From: an uncultured Chlorobiota bacterium
Lineage (GTDB): Bacteria; Bacteroidota; Bacteroidia; Bacteroidales; JAADGE01
Direction: 5' to 3'
DNA: 6,168 nucleotides
Assembly: GCA_947311265.1 (NCBI GenBank)
Contig: CAMZKQ010000133.1
Location: forward strand, 1-6,168
Part shown: positions 1-5,812 of the stretch, in pieces
Position numbering within the stretch: position 1 is the first letter of the stretch
Layout of the letters: the number at the start of each line of letters is the position of its first letter
The notes under the pieces: model-generated
What the model was told of the DNA's origin: nothing
The model's database searches: none
What the model saw: only the letters and a program-made list of their open reading frames with translations
Position numbers and translations under genes: made by a program

Positions 1-87
1 AAACCTGAACCATATAAAGGAAAAGGGGTTAAATTTGTAGGAGAACAATTACGTAGAAAAGCTGGTAAAACTGCTGGTGCAAAATAA
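1..87 (+). CDS. rplF: 50S ribosomal protein L6 (uL6), C-terminal end only
   Basis: Frame 1 is open from the window edge to a TAA at 85-87 and gives 28 residues, starting KPEPYKGKGVKFVGEQ and ending RRKAGKTAGAK. This is the conserved C-terminus of L6, including the PYKGKG motif and the basic RRKAGK tail. L6 binds 23S rRNA near the sarcin-ricin loop and the factor-binding site of the large subunit. The start and about 150 residues lie upstream of the window. It precedes rplR by 14 bases, the standard spc-operon order, which supports the identification. The gene is cut by the window edge; there is no sign that it is broken in the genome. Confidence 0.95.
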   Translation, partial: KPEPYKGKGVKFVGEQLRRKAGKTAGAK

Positions 88-101
88 AATAAATAGATAA
101 A

Positions 102-455
102 ATGGCTTTATCAAAATTACAAAGACGGTACAAAATCAAAAGAAAGATTAGAGGGCGAGTTAAAGGCACTTCTACAGTACCTCGATTAAGCGTATATAGA
201 AGCAACACTAATATATATGTACAAATGATTGACGACGTTACAGGGAATACACTGGCACAAGCTTCGTCAGCTACAAAAGACAAATCAACCAAAGTTACTA
301 AAACCGAACAGGCTGTTTTAGTTGGAAAAGAAATTGCTGAAAAAGCAAAATCTTTAAATATCGAATCTGTAAACTTTGATAGGAGTGGTTACTTATACCA
401 TGGAAGAATTAAAGCACTTGCAGAAGCAGCACGTAAAGAAGGTTTAAAATTTTAA
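102..455 (+). CDS. rplR: 50S ribosomal protein L18 (uL18)
   Basis: This 117-residue protein is the usual bacterial L18 length. L18 binds 5S rRNA and helps dock it, with L5, into the central protuberance of the large subunit. The N-terminus (residues 1-22) is strongly basic, as expected for the rRNA-binding tail. The core motif VPRLSVYRSNTNIYVQ is at residues 27-41. The C-terminus carries the family signature FDRSGYLYHGRIKALAEAAR, followed by a terminal KEGLKF, at residues 92-117. The ATG at 102 is preceded by an A-rich stretch with A at -3 and no Shine-Dalgarno motif. It follows rplF by 14 bases and is separated from rpsE by only 2 bases, which suggests translational coupling. Confidence 0.98.
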   Translation: MALSKLQRRYKIKRKIRGRVKGTSTVPRLSVYRSNTNIYVQMIDDVTGNTLAQASSATKDKSTKVTKTEQAVLVGKEIAEKAKSLNIESVNFDRSGYLYHGRIKALAEAARKEGLKF

Positions 456-457
456 TT

Positions 458-976
458 ATGAACGGAGGAAATTCAAAAAAAGTAAAAGCTGCTGATGCTG
501 ACTTAAAAGATAGGCTAGTTGCGATTAACAGGGTTACTAAGGTAACTAAAGGAGGACGAACTTTTAGCTTTTCTGCAATTGTTGTTGTTGGAGATGAAAA
601 AGGATTAGTCGGGATAGGATTAGGAAAAGCTGGCGAAGTAACCACTGCAATTTCAAAAGGAGTCGAAGATGCAAAGAAAAACTTAGTTAAAATCCCTATC
701 TTAAATGGCACGATACCGCATGAGCAAATTGCTAAATATGGTGGAGCAAGAGTCTTTATTAAACCAGCATCTCATGGTACCGGAGTAAAAGCTGGTGGTG
801 CAATGAGAGCAGTATTGGAAAGTGTTGGGATTACAGATGTTCTTGCAAAGTCAAAAGGATCATCAAATCCACATAACCTTGTAAAAGCATCAATGAAAGC
901 ACTACTTGAACTCAGAGATGCTTATACAATCAGTCAGCATAGAGGAGTTGCCTTAGACAAAGTTTTTAACGGATAA
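458..976 (+). CDS. rpsE: 30S ribosomal protein S5 (uS5)
   Basis: This is a full-length S5 of 172 residues. S5 lies at the body-head junction of the small subunit near the mRNA entry channel and affects decoding accuracy; changes in its N-terminal loop can give spectinomycin resistance in known bacteria. The N-terminal double-stranded-RNA-binding-like domain spans about residues 16-80, with RVTKVTKGGRTFSFSAIVVV at 25-44 forming the spectinomycin-loop region. The C-terminal domain spans about 95-165 and includes HGTGVKAGGAMRAVLE (106-121) and GSSNPHNLVKA (134-144). The ATG at 458 is 2 bases after the rplR stop. It is the only plausible start, because no other Met occurs before the conserved domain. 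A GGAGG lies just inside the gene, downstream of the start, and cannot act as its ribosome binding site. Confidence 0.98.
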   Translation: MNGGNSKKVKAADADLKDRLVAINRVTKVTKGGRTFSFSAIVVVGDEKGLVGIGLGKAGEVTTAISKGVEDAKKNLVKIPILNGTIPHEQIAKYGGARVFIKPASHGTGVKAGGAMRAVLESVGITDVLAKSKGSSNPHNLVKASMKALLELRDAYTISQHRGVALDKVFNG

Positions 977-986
977 AATATAAAAA

Positions 987-1169
987 ATGTCGAAAATAAT
1001 TGTAACGCTCAGAAAAAGCCTCATTGGAACAACCAAAAGGCAAAAGAAGACTGTTCAAGCATTAGGACTTGGAAAGATAGATTCTACTGCAGAGCATAAT
1101 GCTACTGAGCAAATCAAAGGAATGATTAACAAAGTAAATCACCTAGTTACCGTAGAGGAACTAAAATAG
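987..1169 (+). CDS. rpmD: 50S ribosomal protein L30 (uL30)
   Basis: This is a 60-residue protein of the short bacterial L30 type, a small ferredoxin-like-fold protein of the large subunit that contacts 23S and lies near 5S rRNA. Visible family features are the first strand KIIVTLRKS (3-11), the basic helix KRQKKTVQALGLGKI (17-31) and the C-terminal strand ending MINKVNHLVTVEE (46-58). L30 is not universal in bacteria, so its presence between rpsE and rplO matches the full spc arrangement. The gene ends in TAG, while the other eleven complete stops in the window are TAA. The start is preceded by an A-only run with no Shine-Dalgarno motif. Spacers are 10 bases upstream and 11 downstream. Confidence 0.97.
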   Translation: MSKIIVTLRKSLIGTTKRQKKTVQALGLGKIDSTAEHNATEQIKGMINKVNHLVTVEELK

Positions 1170-1180
1170 AATAATTCAAA

Positions 1181-1627
1181 ATGGATTTAAGTAACTTAAA
1201 ACCTGCAAAAGGTTCACTAAAAAATAAAAAACGAATTGGTCGAGGGCAAGGCTCTGGACGTGGTGGAACTTCTACAAGAGGGCACAACGGACAGAAATCA
1301 AGATCAGGCTATTCTAAGAAAATTGGCTTTGAAGGTGGGCAAATGCCTATTCAACAAAGAGTTCCGAAATTTGGATTTACGAACATCAATAGAGTAGAGT
1401 ATAAGGCAATAAACTTATACATATTAGAGGACATTGCAACTAAGAACAACCTCGATACTATTGATAAAGCAACCATGGTTAAGATGGGACTGATTTCAAA
1501 AAAACAAAAAGTTAAAATTCTTAGTAATGGAACACTTACAAAGAAAATTACTGTAAAAGCAGATGCTTTTTCTAAATCTGCAATCGAGGCAATTGAAAGC
1601 AAAGGCGGAAAAGCAGAAAAAAACTAA
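1181..1627 (+). CDS. rplO: 50S ribosomal protein L15 (uL15)
   Basis: This 148-residue protein matches the family length of about 145-150. L15 is a large-subunit assembly protein that binds 23S rRNA with a long extended N-terminal arm. That arm is clear: a Gly/Arg/Lys-rich stretch at residues 11-50 with KRIGRGQGSGRGGTSTRGH (17-35), then SGYSKKIGFEGGQMP (42-56) and the QRVPKFGF motif (59-66). The globular C-terminal domain, about 70-148, ends in a Lys-rich tail. The gene finishes with the tandem in-frame stops TAATAA, and the secY ATG follows immediately after the second. The leading ATG gives the canonical MDLSNLKPAKGS start. Confidence 0.98.
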   Translation: MDLSNLKPAKGSLKNKKRIGRGQGSGRGGTSTRGHNGQKSRSGYSKKIGFEGGQMPIQQRVPKFGFTNINRVEYKAINLYILEDIATKNNLDTIDKATMVKMGLISKKQKVKILSNGTLTKKITVKADAFSKSAIEAIESKGGKAEKN

Positions 1628-1630
1628 TAA

Positions 1631-2968
1631 ATGAAAGGCTTAATCACCACAATAAAAAACATCTACAAAATTGAAGATTTCCGTAACCGTATTCTTACAA
1701 CATTAGGACTTGTTTTGATTTATCGTTTAGGGGCACACGTTGTTATACCGGGGGTGGACCCTGGGCAACTAGAAAACTTGCAAGCACAAGCAGACGGAGG
1801 CATACTTGGTCTGTTAAATATGTTTTCAGGAGGTGCATTTGCAAATGCCTCTGTTTTTGCACTAGGAATTATGCCCTACATTTCTGCATCTATTGTGATA
1901 CAGTTATTAGGAATGGCTGTGCCTTATTTCCAGCGATTACAGCGTGAAGGTGAAAGTGGAAGAACAAAAATTACTCAAATTACTCGTTACCTTACAGTAG
2001 CAATAACATTAGGCCAAGCCCCAGGCTATGTTGCAAACTTACACTCGCAATTACCAGCATCAGCCTTTTCAGAGATGACAGGTATATTTTGGCTCTCTGC
2101 TATTGTTATCTTAGTGGCAGGAACAATGTTTGTTATGTGGCTGGGCGAAAAAATTACTGACAAAGGAGTCGGCAATGGTATATCACTTCTTATTATGATT
2201 GGTATTATCTCCAAGCTACCTTTTGCTTTGATGGCTGAGTTTATGGCCAGGTTTGAAGGACAAGGTGGCGGACTAATTGTTTTCCTTGTAGAAATGGTTA
2301 TGCTTTTTATGGTATTTGTCGCAACAATTGCATTAGTGCAAGCCACCCGAAGAATACCAGTACAATACGCAAAGCGAATTGTTGGCAACAAGCAGTACGG
2401 CGGAGTAAGGCAATATATCCCATTAAAAATAAATGCAGCAGGTGTGACGCCAATAATTTTTGCCCAAGCACTTATGTTTATACCAATGATGATTGGAGGA
2501 TTTAATACCGATGCTACAAGTTCATTTGCAGCAGCATTCGCAGACATTACAGGATTTTGGTATAATTTTACTTATGGGCTAATGGTTGTAATATTTACAT
2601 ATTTTTATACAGCTATAACAGTGAATCCCACACAAATGGCCGAAGATATGAAGAAAAATGGAGGCTTTATACCAGGTATCAAACCAGGAAAGAAAACAGT
2701 TGAATTTTTAGACGGGGTAATGTCTAAGATTACACTGCCAGGCTCTATTTTCCTTGCACTAGTTGCCATACTACCTGCATTTGCTATGATTGCTGGAATT
2801 AATAACCAATTTGCATATTTTTACGGAGGGACATCATTATTAATCCTTGTCGGAGTTGTTTTGGATACTTTACAGCAAATTGAAAGTCATCTATTAATGC
2901 GGCATTATGATGGACTTATGAAAAGTGGAAGAATTAAAGGTAAAGCAGGAACTTCAGTTTCAATATAA
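1631..2968 (+). CDS. secY: Preprotein translocase subunit SecY
   Basis: This 445-residue inner-membrane protein is the channel-forming subunit of the Sec translocon, which works with SecE, SecG and the SecA motor. Ten hydrophobic segments are visible at roughly residues 21-41, 72-96, 118-137, 151-171, 183-201, 213-236, 268-290, 308-331, 369-390 and 395-415. The plug region is GILGLLNMFSGGAF (57-70), followed by the GIMPYISASIVIQLL motif of TM2 (79-93). The cytoplasmic C4 loop has RRIPVQYAKR (240-249), and the C5 loop has GGFIPGIKPGKKT (344-356), the SecA/ribosome contact site. Residue 351 is Lys where E. coli has the functionally critical Arg357. The start lies 3 bases after the first rplO stop and matches the family N-terminus KNIYKIEDFRNRI. 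No truncation or frameshift is seen. Confidence 0.98.
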   Translation: MKGLITTIKNIYKIEDFRNRILTTLGLVLIYRLGAHVVIPGVDPGQLENLQAQADGGILGLLNMFSGGAFANASVFALGIMPYISASIVIQLLGMAVPYFQRLQREGESGRTKITQITRYLTVAITLGQAPGYVANLHSQLPASAFSEMTGIFWLSAIVILVAGTMFVMWLGEKITDKGVGNGISLLIMIGIISKLPFALMAEFMARFEGQGGGLIVFLVEMVMLFMVFVATIALVQATRRIPVQYAKRIVGNKQYGGVRQYIPLKINAAGVTPIIFAQALMFIPMMIGGFNTDATSSFAAAFADITGFWYNFTYGLMVVIFTYFYTAITVNPTQMAEDMKKNGGFIPGIKPGKKTVEFLDGVMSKITLPGSIFLALVAILPAFAMIAGINNQFAYFYGGTSLLILVGVVLDTLQQIESHLLMRHYDGLMKSGRIKGKAGTSVSI

Positions 2969-2972
2969 TATT

Positions 2973-3191
2973 ATGGCTAAACAACCCTCAATACAGCAAG
3001 ATGGAGTTATTACCGAAGCATTGTCTAACGCAATGTTTAGGGTAGAACTTCAAAACGGACACGTTATTACAGCACACATCTCAGGAAAAATGAGAATGCA
3101 CTATATAAGAATATTACCAGGAGATAAAGTTAAAGTCGAAATGTCTCCATACGATTTATCAAAAGGAAGAATTACATTTAGATACAAATAA
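2973..3191 (+). CDS. infA: Translation initiation factor IF-1
   Basis: This is a 72-residue protein, the exact usual IF-1 length. IF-1 is a single OB-fold that binds the 30S A site during initiation and assists IF-2 and IF-3. Family features are the MAKQ start, GVITEALSNAMFRVELQNGH (11-30), the HISGKMR loop (35-41), ILPGDKVKVEMSPYDL (47-62) and the closing KGRITFRYK (64-72). The frame is open upstream to an ATG at 2925 inside secY. The ATG at 2973 was chosen because the residues before it are unlike IF-1 and overlap the SecY C-terminus. The spacer from secY is 4 bases. The map and adk genes, which separate secY from infA in many Firmicutes and some Bacteroidota, are absent. Confidence 0.98.
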   Translation: MAKQPSIQQDGVITEALSNAMFRVELQNGHVITAHISGKMRMHYIRILPGDKVKVEMSPYDLSKGRITFRYK

Positions 3192-3192
3192 G

Positions 3193-3309
3193 ATGAAAAT
3201 TAGAGCATCATTAAAAAAACGATCTGCAGACTGCAAAATCGTAAGAAGAAAAGGACGTTTGTACGTTATCAACAAAAAAAATCCTAAATTTAAACAACGA
3301 CAAGGATAA
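3193..3309 (+). CDS. rpmJ: 50S ribosomal protein L36 (bL36), zinc-free type
   Basis: This is a 38-residue ORF with a single base between the infA stop and its ATG. It starts MKIRASLKKR and ends NPKFKQRQG, matching the conserved ends of short L36. L36 is the smallest large-subunit protein and sits in the 23S core. In zinc-binding L36 the ligands are three Cys and one His. Here only Cys14 remains; the others are Ser11, Asn27 and Phe33 by position, so a zinc ribbon is unlikely. This cysteine-poor form is known in Bacteroidota and other lineages, and a second, zinc-dependent copy elsewhere is possible but not visible. The gene is real despite its size because the sequence and order are both conserved. 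Confidence 0.96.
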   Translation: MKIRASLKKRSADCKIVRRKGRLYVINKKNPKFKQRQG

Positions 3310-3321
3310 AATTAAAAAATT

Positions 3322-3699
3322 ATGGCTAGAATTGCAGGTGTTGATATTCCCGACAGAAAAAGAGGAGTAATTGCATTAACTTATATCTTTGGAATTGGAC
3401 GAAGTAGAGCAAAAACTATTTTAGAAAAATGCGAAGTAAGCCAAGAGCTTAAAGTTAATGAATGGAACGATGATCAAGTTGCTAAAATTAGATCTTACAT
3501 TTCAGATGAGTTTAGAATCGAAGGTGAACTACGTTCGGAAGTACAATTAAATATCAAGCGATTGATGGATATTGGCTCTTATCGAGGTATTCGACACAGA
3601 AATGGTATGCCACTTCGGGGTCAAAAAACCAAAAATAATTCAAGAACTCGTAAAGGAAAAAGAAAAACCGTACAAAACAAGAAAAAAGCGACTAAATAA
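3322..3699 (+). CDS. rpsM: 30S ribosomal protein S13 (uS13)
   Basis: This 125-residue protein is slightly longer than the 118 residues of E. coli S13. S13 lies in the head of the small subunit, contacts the P-site tRNA and forms intersubunit bridges with L5. The N-terminal helix-two-turns-helix region includes MARIAGVDIP (1-10) and TYIFGIGRSRAKTIL (20-34). The signature LMDIGSYRGIRHRNGMPLRG spans 81-100, and the basic tail QKTKNNSRTRKGKRKTVQNK (101-120) reaches into the tRNA site. The C-terminal KKATK extension is typical of Bacteroidota. The 12-base upstream spacer is A-rich and marks where the alpha operon begins in E. coli; here nothing separates it from rpmJ. Confidence 0.98.
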   Translation: MARIAGVDIPDRKRGVIALTYIFGIGRSRAKTILEKCEVSQELKVNEWNDDQVAKIRSYISDEFRIEGELRSEVQLNIKRLMDIGSYRGIRHRNGMPLRGQKTKNNSRTRKGKRKTVQNKKKATK

Positions 3700-3708
3700 T
3701 AATTAGAG

Positions 3709-4104
3709 ATGGCTAAAAAGACAAAAACTAAAGTAACAAAAAAAAGAATTGTAAAAGTTGAGGCGGTAGGACAAGCACATATACACTCTTCGTTTAACAA
3801 TATAATCGTTACCCTAACAAATTCTACTGGGCAAGTAATCTCTTGGTCATCAGCTGGAAAAATGGGCTTTCGAGGTTCTAAAAAGAATACTCCTTATGCA
3901 GCACAAATAGCTGCAAATGATTGTGCAAAAGTAGCACATGATGCAGGGCTTCGTAAAGTGAAAGTTTATGTAAAAGGGCCCGGTAACGGGCGTGAAGCTG
4001 CAATTAGAGCACTGCATACATCAGGGGTTATTGTTACTGAAATAATTGATGTAACACCAATGCCACACAACGGTTGCAGACCTCCCAAAAGAAGGAGAGC
4101 TTAA
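3709..4104 (+). CDS. rpsK: 30S ribosomal protein S11 (uS11)
   Basis: This 131-residue protein has the usual S11 length. S11 sits on the platform of the small subunit near the mRNA exit and Shine-Dalgarno cleft and contacts 16S helices with S7 and S18. The N-terminal 15 residues are Lys/Thr-rich. Core motifs are AHIHSSFNNIIVTLTNSTG (23-41), SAGKMGFRGSKKNTPYAAQ (48-66) and VKGPGNGREAAIRAL (88-102). The C-terminus is DVTPMPHNGCRPPKRRRA (114-131). The Asn121-Gly122 pair corresponds to the site that becomes isoaspartate in E. coli S11. The start is 9 bases after rpsM; G precedes the ATG and there is no Shine-Dalgarno motif. Confidence 0.98.
   Translation: MAKKTKTKVTKKRIVKVEAVGQAHIHSSFNNIIVTLTNSTGQVISWSSAGKMGFRGSKKNTPYAAQIAANDCAKVAHDAGLRKVKVYVKGPGNGREAAIRALHTSGVIVTEIIDVTPMPHNGCRPPKRRRA
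3978..3991 (+). repeat. GC hairpin with GNRA-type tetraloop inside rpsK
   Basis: GCCCG at 3978-3982 and CGGGC at 3987-3991 form five G-C pairs closing a GTAA loop (GUAA in RNA, a GNRA tetraloop). It lies over codons for the conserved GPGNGR stretch of S11. The short stem is unusually GC-rich for this window. It may simply follow from Gly/Pro/Arg codons, so only the sequence pattern is asserted. Confidence 0.4.
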
Positions 4105-4124
4105 TTATAGAATTAATTTATACA

Positions 4125-4733
4125 ATGGCAAGATATATAGGACCAAAAACACGAATTGCTAGAAAATTTGGAGCACCGATTTTCGGCCCAGATAAAGTTT
4201 TTGAAAAGAAAAATTATCCTCCTGGACAACACGGGAATGATAAACGACGAAAAAAAGTGTCTGAGTACGGTACTCAGCTAAAAGAAAAGCAAAAAGCAAA
4301 ATATACCTACGGTATTTTAGAAAAACAATTTGCAAACCTTTTCAGTAAAGCCTCTAGAAGTAAAGGAATTACTGGAGAAGTATTATTGCAATTGCTAGAA
4401 TCGCGTTTGGATAACGTTGTTTTTAGATTAGGAATTGCACCTACAAGAGCAGCCGCAAGACAACTGGTATCGCACAGGCATATCGTTGTTGATGGTAGTG
4501 TAGTAAATATTCCTTCATATTGTCTTAAGGATGGGCAAACTATTGGCGTAAGGGAAAAATCAAAATCCTTAGAAGTTATTGCTGATGCACTTTCTTCGCA
4601 TAGGCACTCAAAATCTGCTTGGCTAGAGTGGGATAAAGACACTCTTACAGGGAAATTTCTTGTTGTTCCTGAGCGTGATGAAATTCCTGAGAATATTAAA
4701 GAACAACTTATTGTTGAATTGTACTCAAAATAA
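4125..4733 (+). CDS. rpsD: 30S ribosomal protein S4 (uS4), zinc-free type
   Basis: This is a 202-residue S4, a primary 16S rRNA binder that nucleates the 30S body and lines the mRNA entry. It starts MARYIGPKTRIARKFG, the form without the N-terminal zinc-ligand cysteines seen in the C+ type. Motifs are YPPGQHG (31-37) and EYGTQLKEKQKAKYTYGI (47-64). The S4 RNA-binding fold spans about 92-147 and includes ESRLDNVVFRLG (92-103), TRAAARQLVSHRHIVVDG (107-124) and the following strand. The frame is open upstream to an ATG at 4074 within rpsK. The ATG at 4125 was chosen because the extra 17 residues are not S4-like and overlap the S11 tail. S4 represses the alpha operon in E. coli; no equivalent site is evident here. 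Confidence 0.98.
   Translation: MARYIGPKTRIARKFGAPIFGPDKVFEKKNYPPGQHGNDKRRKKVSEYGTQLKEKQKAKYTYGILEKQFANLFSKASRSKGITGEVLLQLLESRLDNVVFRLGIAPTRAAARQLVSHRHIVVDGSVVNIPSYCLKDGQTIGVREKSKSLEVIADALSSHRHSKSAWLEWDKDTLTGKFLVVPERDEIPENIKEQLIVELYSK
4261..4277 (+). repeat. 17-base perfect palindrome inside rpsD
   Basis: CTGAGTAC at 4261-4268 is the exact reverse complement of GTACTCAG at 4270-4277, with one central base. In RNA it would fold as a seven-pair stem with a three-base CGG loop. It covers codons around SEYGTQ of S4, a conserved protein stretch. No function is assigned. Confidence 0.4.
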
Positions 4734-4751
4734 AATACAAATTTTAGACTT

Positions 4752-5744
4752 ATGTCAATATTATCTTTTCAAAAACCAGATAAAGTAATAATGCAAAAAT
4801 CGGATGATTTCTTCGGAATATTCGAGTTTAGACCTCTTGAACCTGGTTATGGAATTACAATAGGAAATGCTTTACGGAGAATCTTGTTGTCCTCCTTAGA
4901 AGGCTATGCAATAACTTCACTTAAAATTGAAGGCGTTGAGCACGAATTTTCTACAATTTCAGGTGTAAAAGAAGACGTTACACAAATAATATTGAGCCTG
5001 AAACAAGTCAGGCTAAAACAAATTGTTGAAGATACTGATTTTGAAAAGGTTACATTAAATATTTCAGGTCAAGACTTCTTTAAAGCGGGAGATATTTCTA
5101 ACTTCATGACTGGCTTTGAAGTGCTAAACCCTGATTTAGTTATCTGTAAAATAGAATCTGATGTCCGTCTGCATATTGAATTAACGATTGATAAAGGACG
5201 AGGTTACTTGCCCGCTGAGGACAATTCAAACATTACGCCAGAGCTCGATTTAATTCCAATTGATGCTATTTTTACGCCGATTAAAAACGTAAAATATTCC
5301 ATTGAGAATTATAGGGTAGAACAAAAAACGGATTACGAAAAACTGGTTTTTGAAATTCAATCTGATGGCTCAATTACACCAAAAGAAGCCCTTAAAGAGG
5401 CGGCCAAAATATTGATTCATCACTTTATGCTATTCTCTGACGAACGAATTACCCTCGAAACAGACGATAAACAAGAAAACGTTGAGTTTGATGAAGAGGT
5501 ATTGCACATGCGGCAGTTACTTAAAACAAAATTAGTCGATTTGGATTTGTCTGTAAGGGCTCTAAATTGCTTAAAAGCTGCTGATGTCGACACCCTTGGA
5601 GAGCTAGTTATTTTTAATAAAAATGACTTGTTGAAATTTAGAAATTTCGGAAAAAAATCATTGTCCGAACTGGACGAATTACTTGAAATTAAAAACCTTA
5701 ACTTTGGTATGGACGTAGCAAAGTATAAATTAGATAAAGATTAA
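4752..5744 (+). CDS. rpoA: DNA-directed RNA polymerase subunit alpha
   Basis: This 330-residue protein has the normal alpha length. Alpha dimerises to nucleate RNA polymerase (alpha2-beta-beta'-omega), and its C-terminal domain contacts upstream promoter DNA and activators. The N-terminal domain (about 20-232) has FEFRPLEPGYGITIGNALRR (24-43), with the dimerisation helix at 38-50, then LKIEGVEHEFSTISGVKEDV (57-76). A Glu/Asp-rich linker covers about 233-252. The C-terminal domain (about 255-322) has LSVRALNCLKAADVDTLGEL (266-285) and FGKKSLSELDELL (299-311). The DNA-contact residues matching E. coli Arg265, Asn268 and Lys298 are conserved as Arg269, Asn272 and Lys302. The start gives the Bacteroidota-like SILSFQKPDKVIM N-terminus. 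It follows rpsD by 18 bases, with C at -3. Confidence 0.98.
   Translation: MSILSFQKPDKVIMQKSDDFFGIFEFRPLEPGYGITIGNALRRILLSSLEGYAITSLKIEGVEHEFSTISGVKEDVTQIILSLKQVRLKQIVEDTDFEKVTLNISGQDFFKAGDISNFMTGFEVLNPDLVICKIESDVRLHIELTIDKGRGYLPAEDNSNITPELDLIPIDAIFTPIKNVKYSIENYRVEQKTDYEKLVFEIQSDGSITPKEALKEAAKILIHHFMLFSDERITLETDDKQENVEFDEEVLHMRQLLKTKLVDLDLSVRALNCLKAADVDTLGELVIFNKNDLLKFRNFGKKSLSELDELLEIKNLNFGMDVAKYKLDKD
4995..5014 (+). repeat. Inverted repeat inside rpoA
   Basis: AGCCTGA at 4995-5001 pairs with TCAGGCT at 5008-5014 across a six-base AACAAG loop. It lies in the codons for LSLKQVRLK of the alpha N-terminal domain. There is no downstream T-run, so it is not a standard terminator. It could be incidental. 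Confidence 0.35.
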
Positions 5745-5745
5745 A

Positions 5746-5800
5746 TTTATCAAAACACTAAACTTCGCAGAGTAAATATTGAAGTTACATTGTTTATCAA
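5746..5800 (+). repeat. Eight-base direct repeat flanking the rpoA-rplQ spacer
   Basis: TTTATCAA occurs at 5746-5753, directly after the rpoA stop, and again at 5793-5800, 12 bases before the rplQ start. The copies bracket the inverted repeat at 5761-5786. This could be a remnant of a small duplication or chance in AT-rich DNA. No function is assigned. Confidence 0.25.
5761..5786 (+). repeat. Inverted repeat in the rpoA-rplQ spacer
   Basis: AACTTC at 5761-5766 pairs perfectly with GAAGTT at 5781-5786. An added G-U pair (5767 with 5780) leaves a 12-base loop in RNA. It lies in the only spacer longer than 20 bases. No T-run follows, so it does not look like a rho-independent terminator. It might be a weak mRNA structure acting before rplQ or an RNA processing site, but a six-base stem in AT-rich sequence can arise by chance. 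Confidence 0.35.
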
Positions 5801-5812
5801 GAATAAAATAGA

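Noticed and set aside
464..468. GGAGG just after the rpsE start codon, and AAGGAGGA at 549-556
   Set aside because: Both are inside rpsE codons for Gly-Gly pairs and have no in-frame start at a suitable distance downstream, so they are not ribosome binding sites.
2026..2547. 173-residue open frame on the minus strand opposite secY
   Set aside because: It lies wholly antisense to a clear SecY gene, shows no recognisable family and has low-complexity composition typical of an antisense shadow.
2552..2570. TTTTGGTATAATTTTA, resembling a promoter -10 region within secY
   Set aside because: It is in coding sequence for FWYNFT, lacks a properly spaced Bacteroidota -33 TTTG element, and precedes no gene start nearby.
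2925..2972. Extended infA start inside secY
   Set aside because: The 16 extra residues are out-of-frame reading of the SecY tail and IF-1 proteins begin at the MAKQ found at 2973.
4094..4097. GGAG upstream of rpsD
   Set aside because: It ends 27 bases before the ATG at 4125, too far for Shine-Dalgarno pairing, and it encodes the basic tail of S11.
4307..4642. 111-residue open frame on the minus strand opposite rpsD
   Set aside because: It is antisense to the S4 coding region, has no recognisable motif and no sign of its own promoter.
5761..5800. rpoA-rplQ inverted repeat as a rho-independent terminator
   Set aside because: The stem is only six pairs, AT-rich, with a long loop and no T-run after it; rplQ continues the operon.
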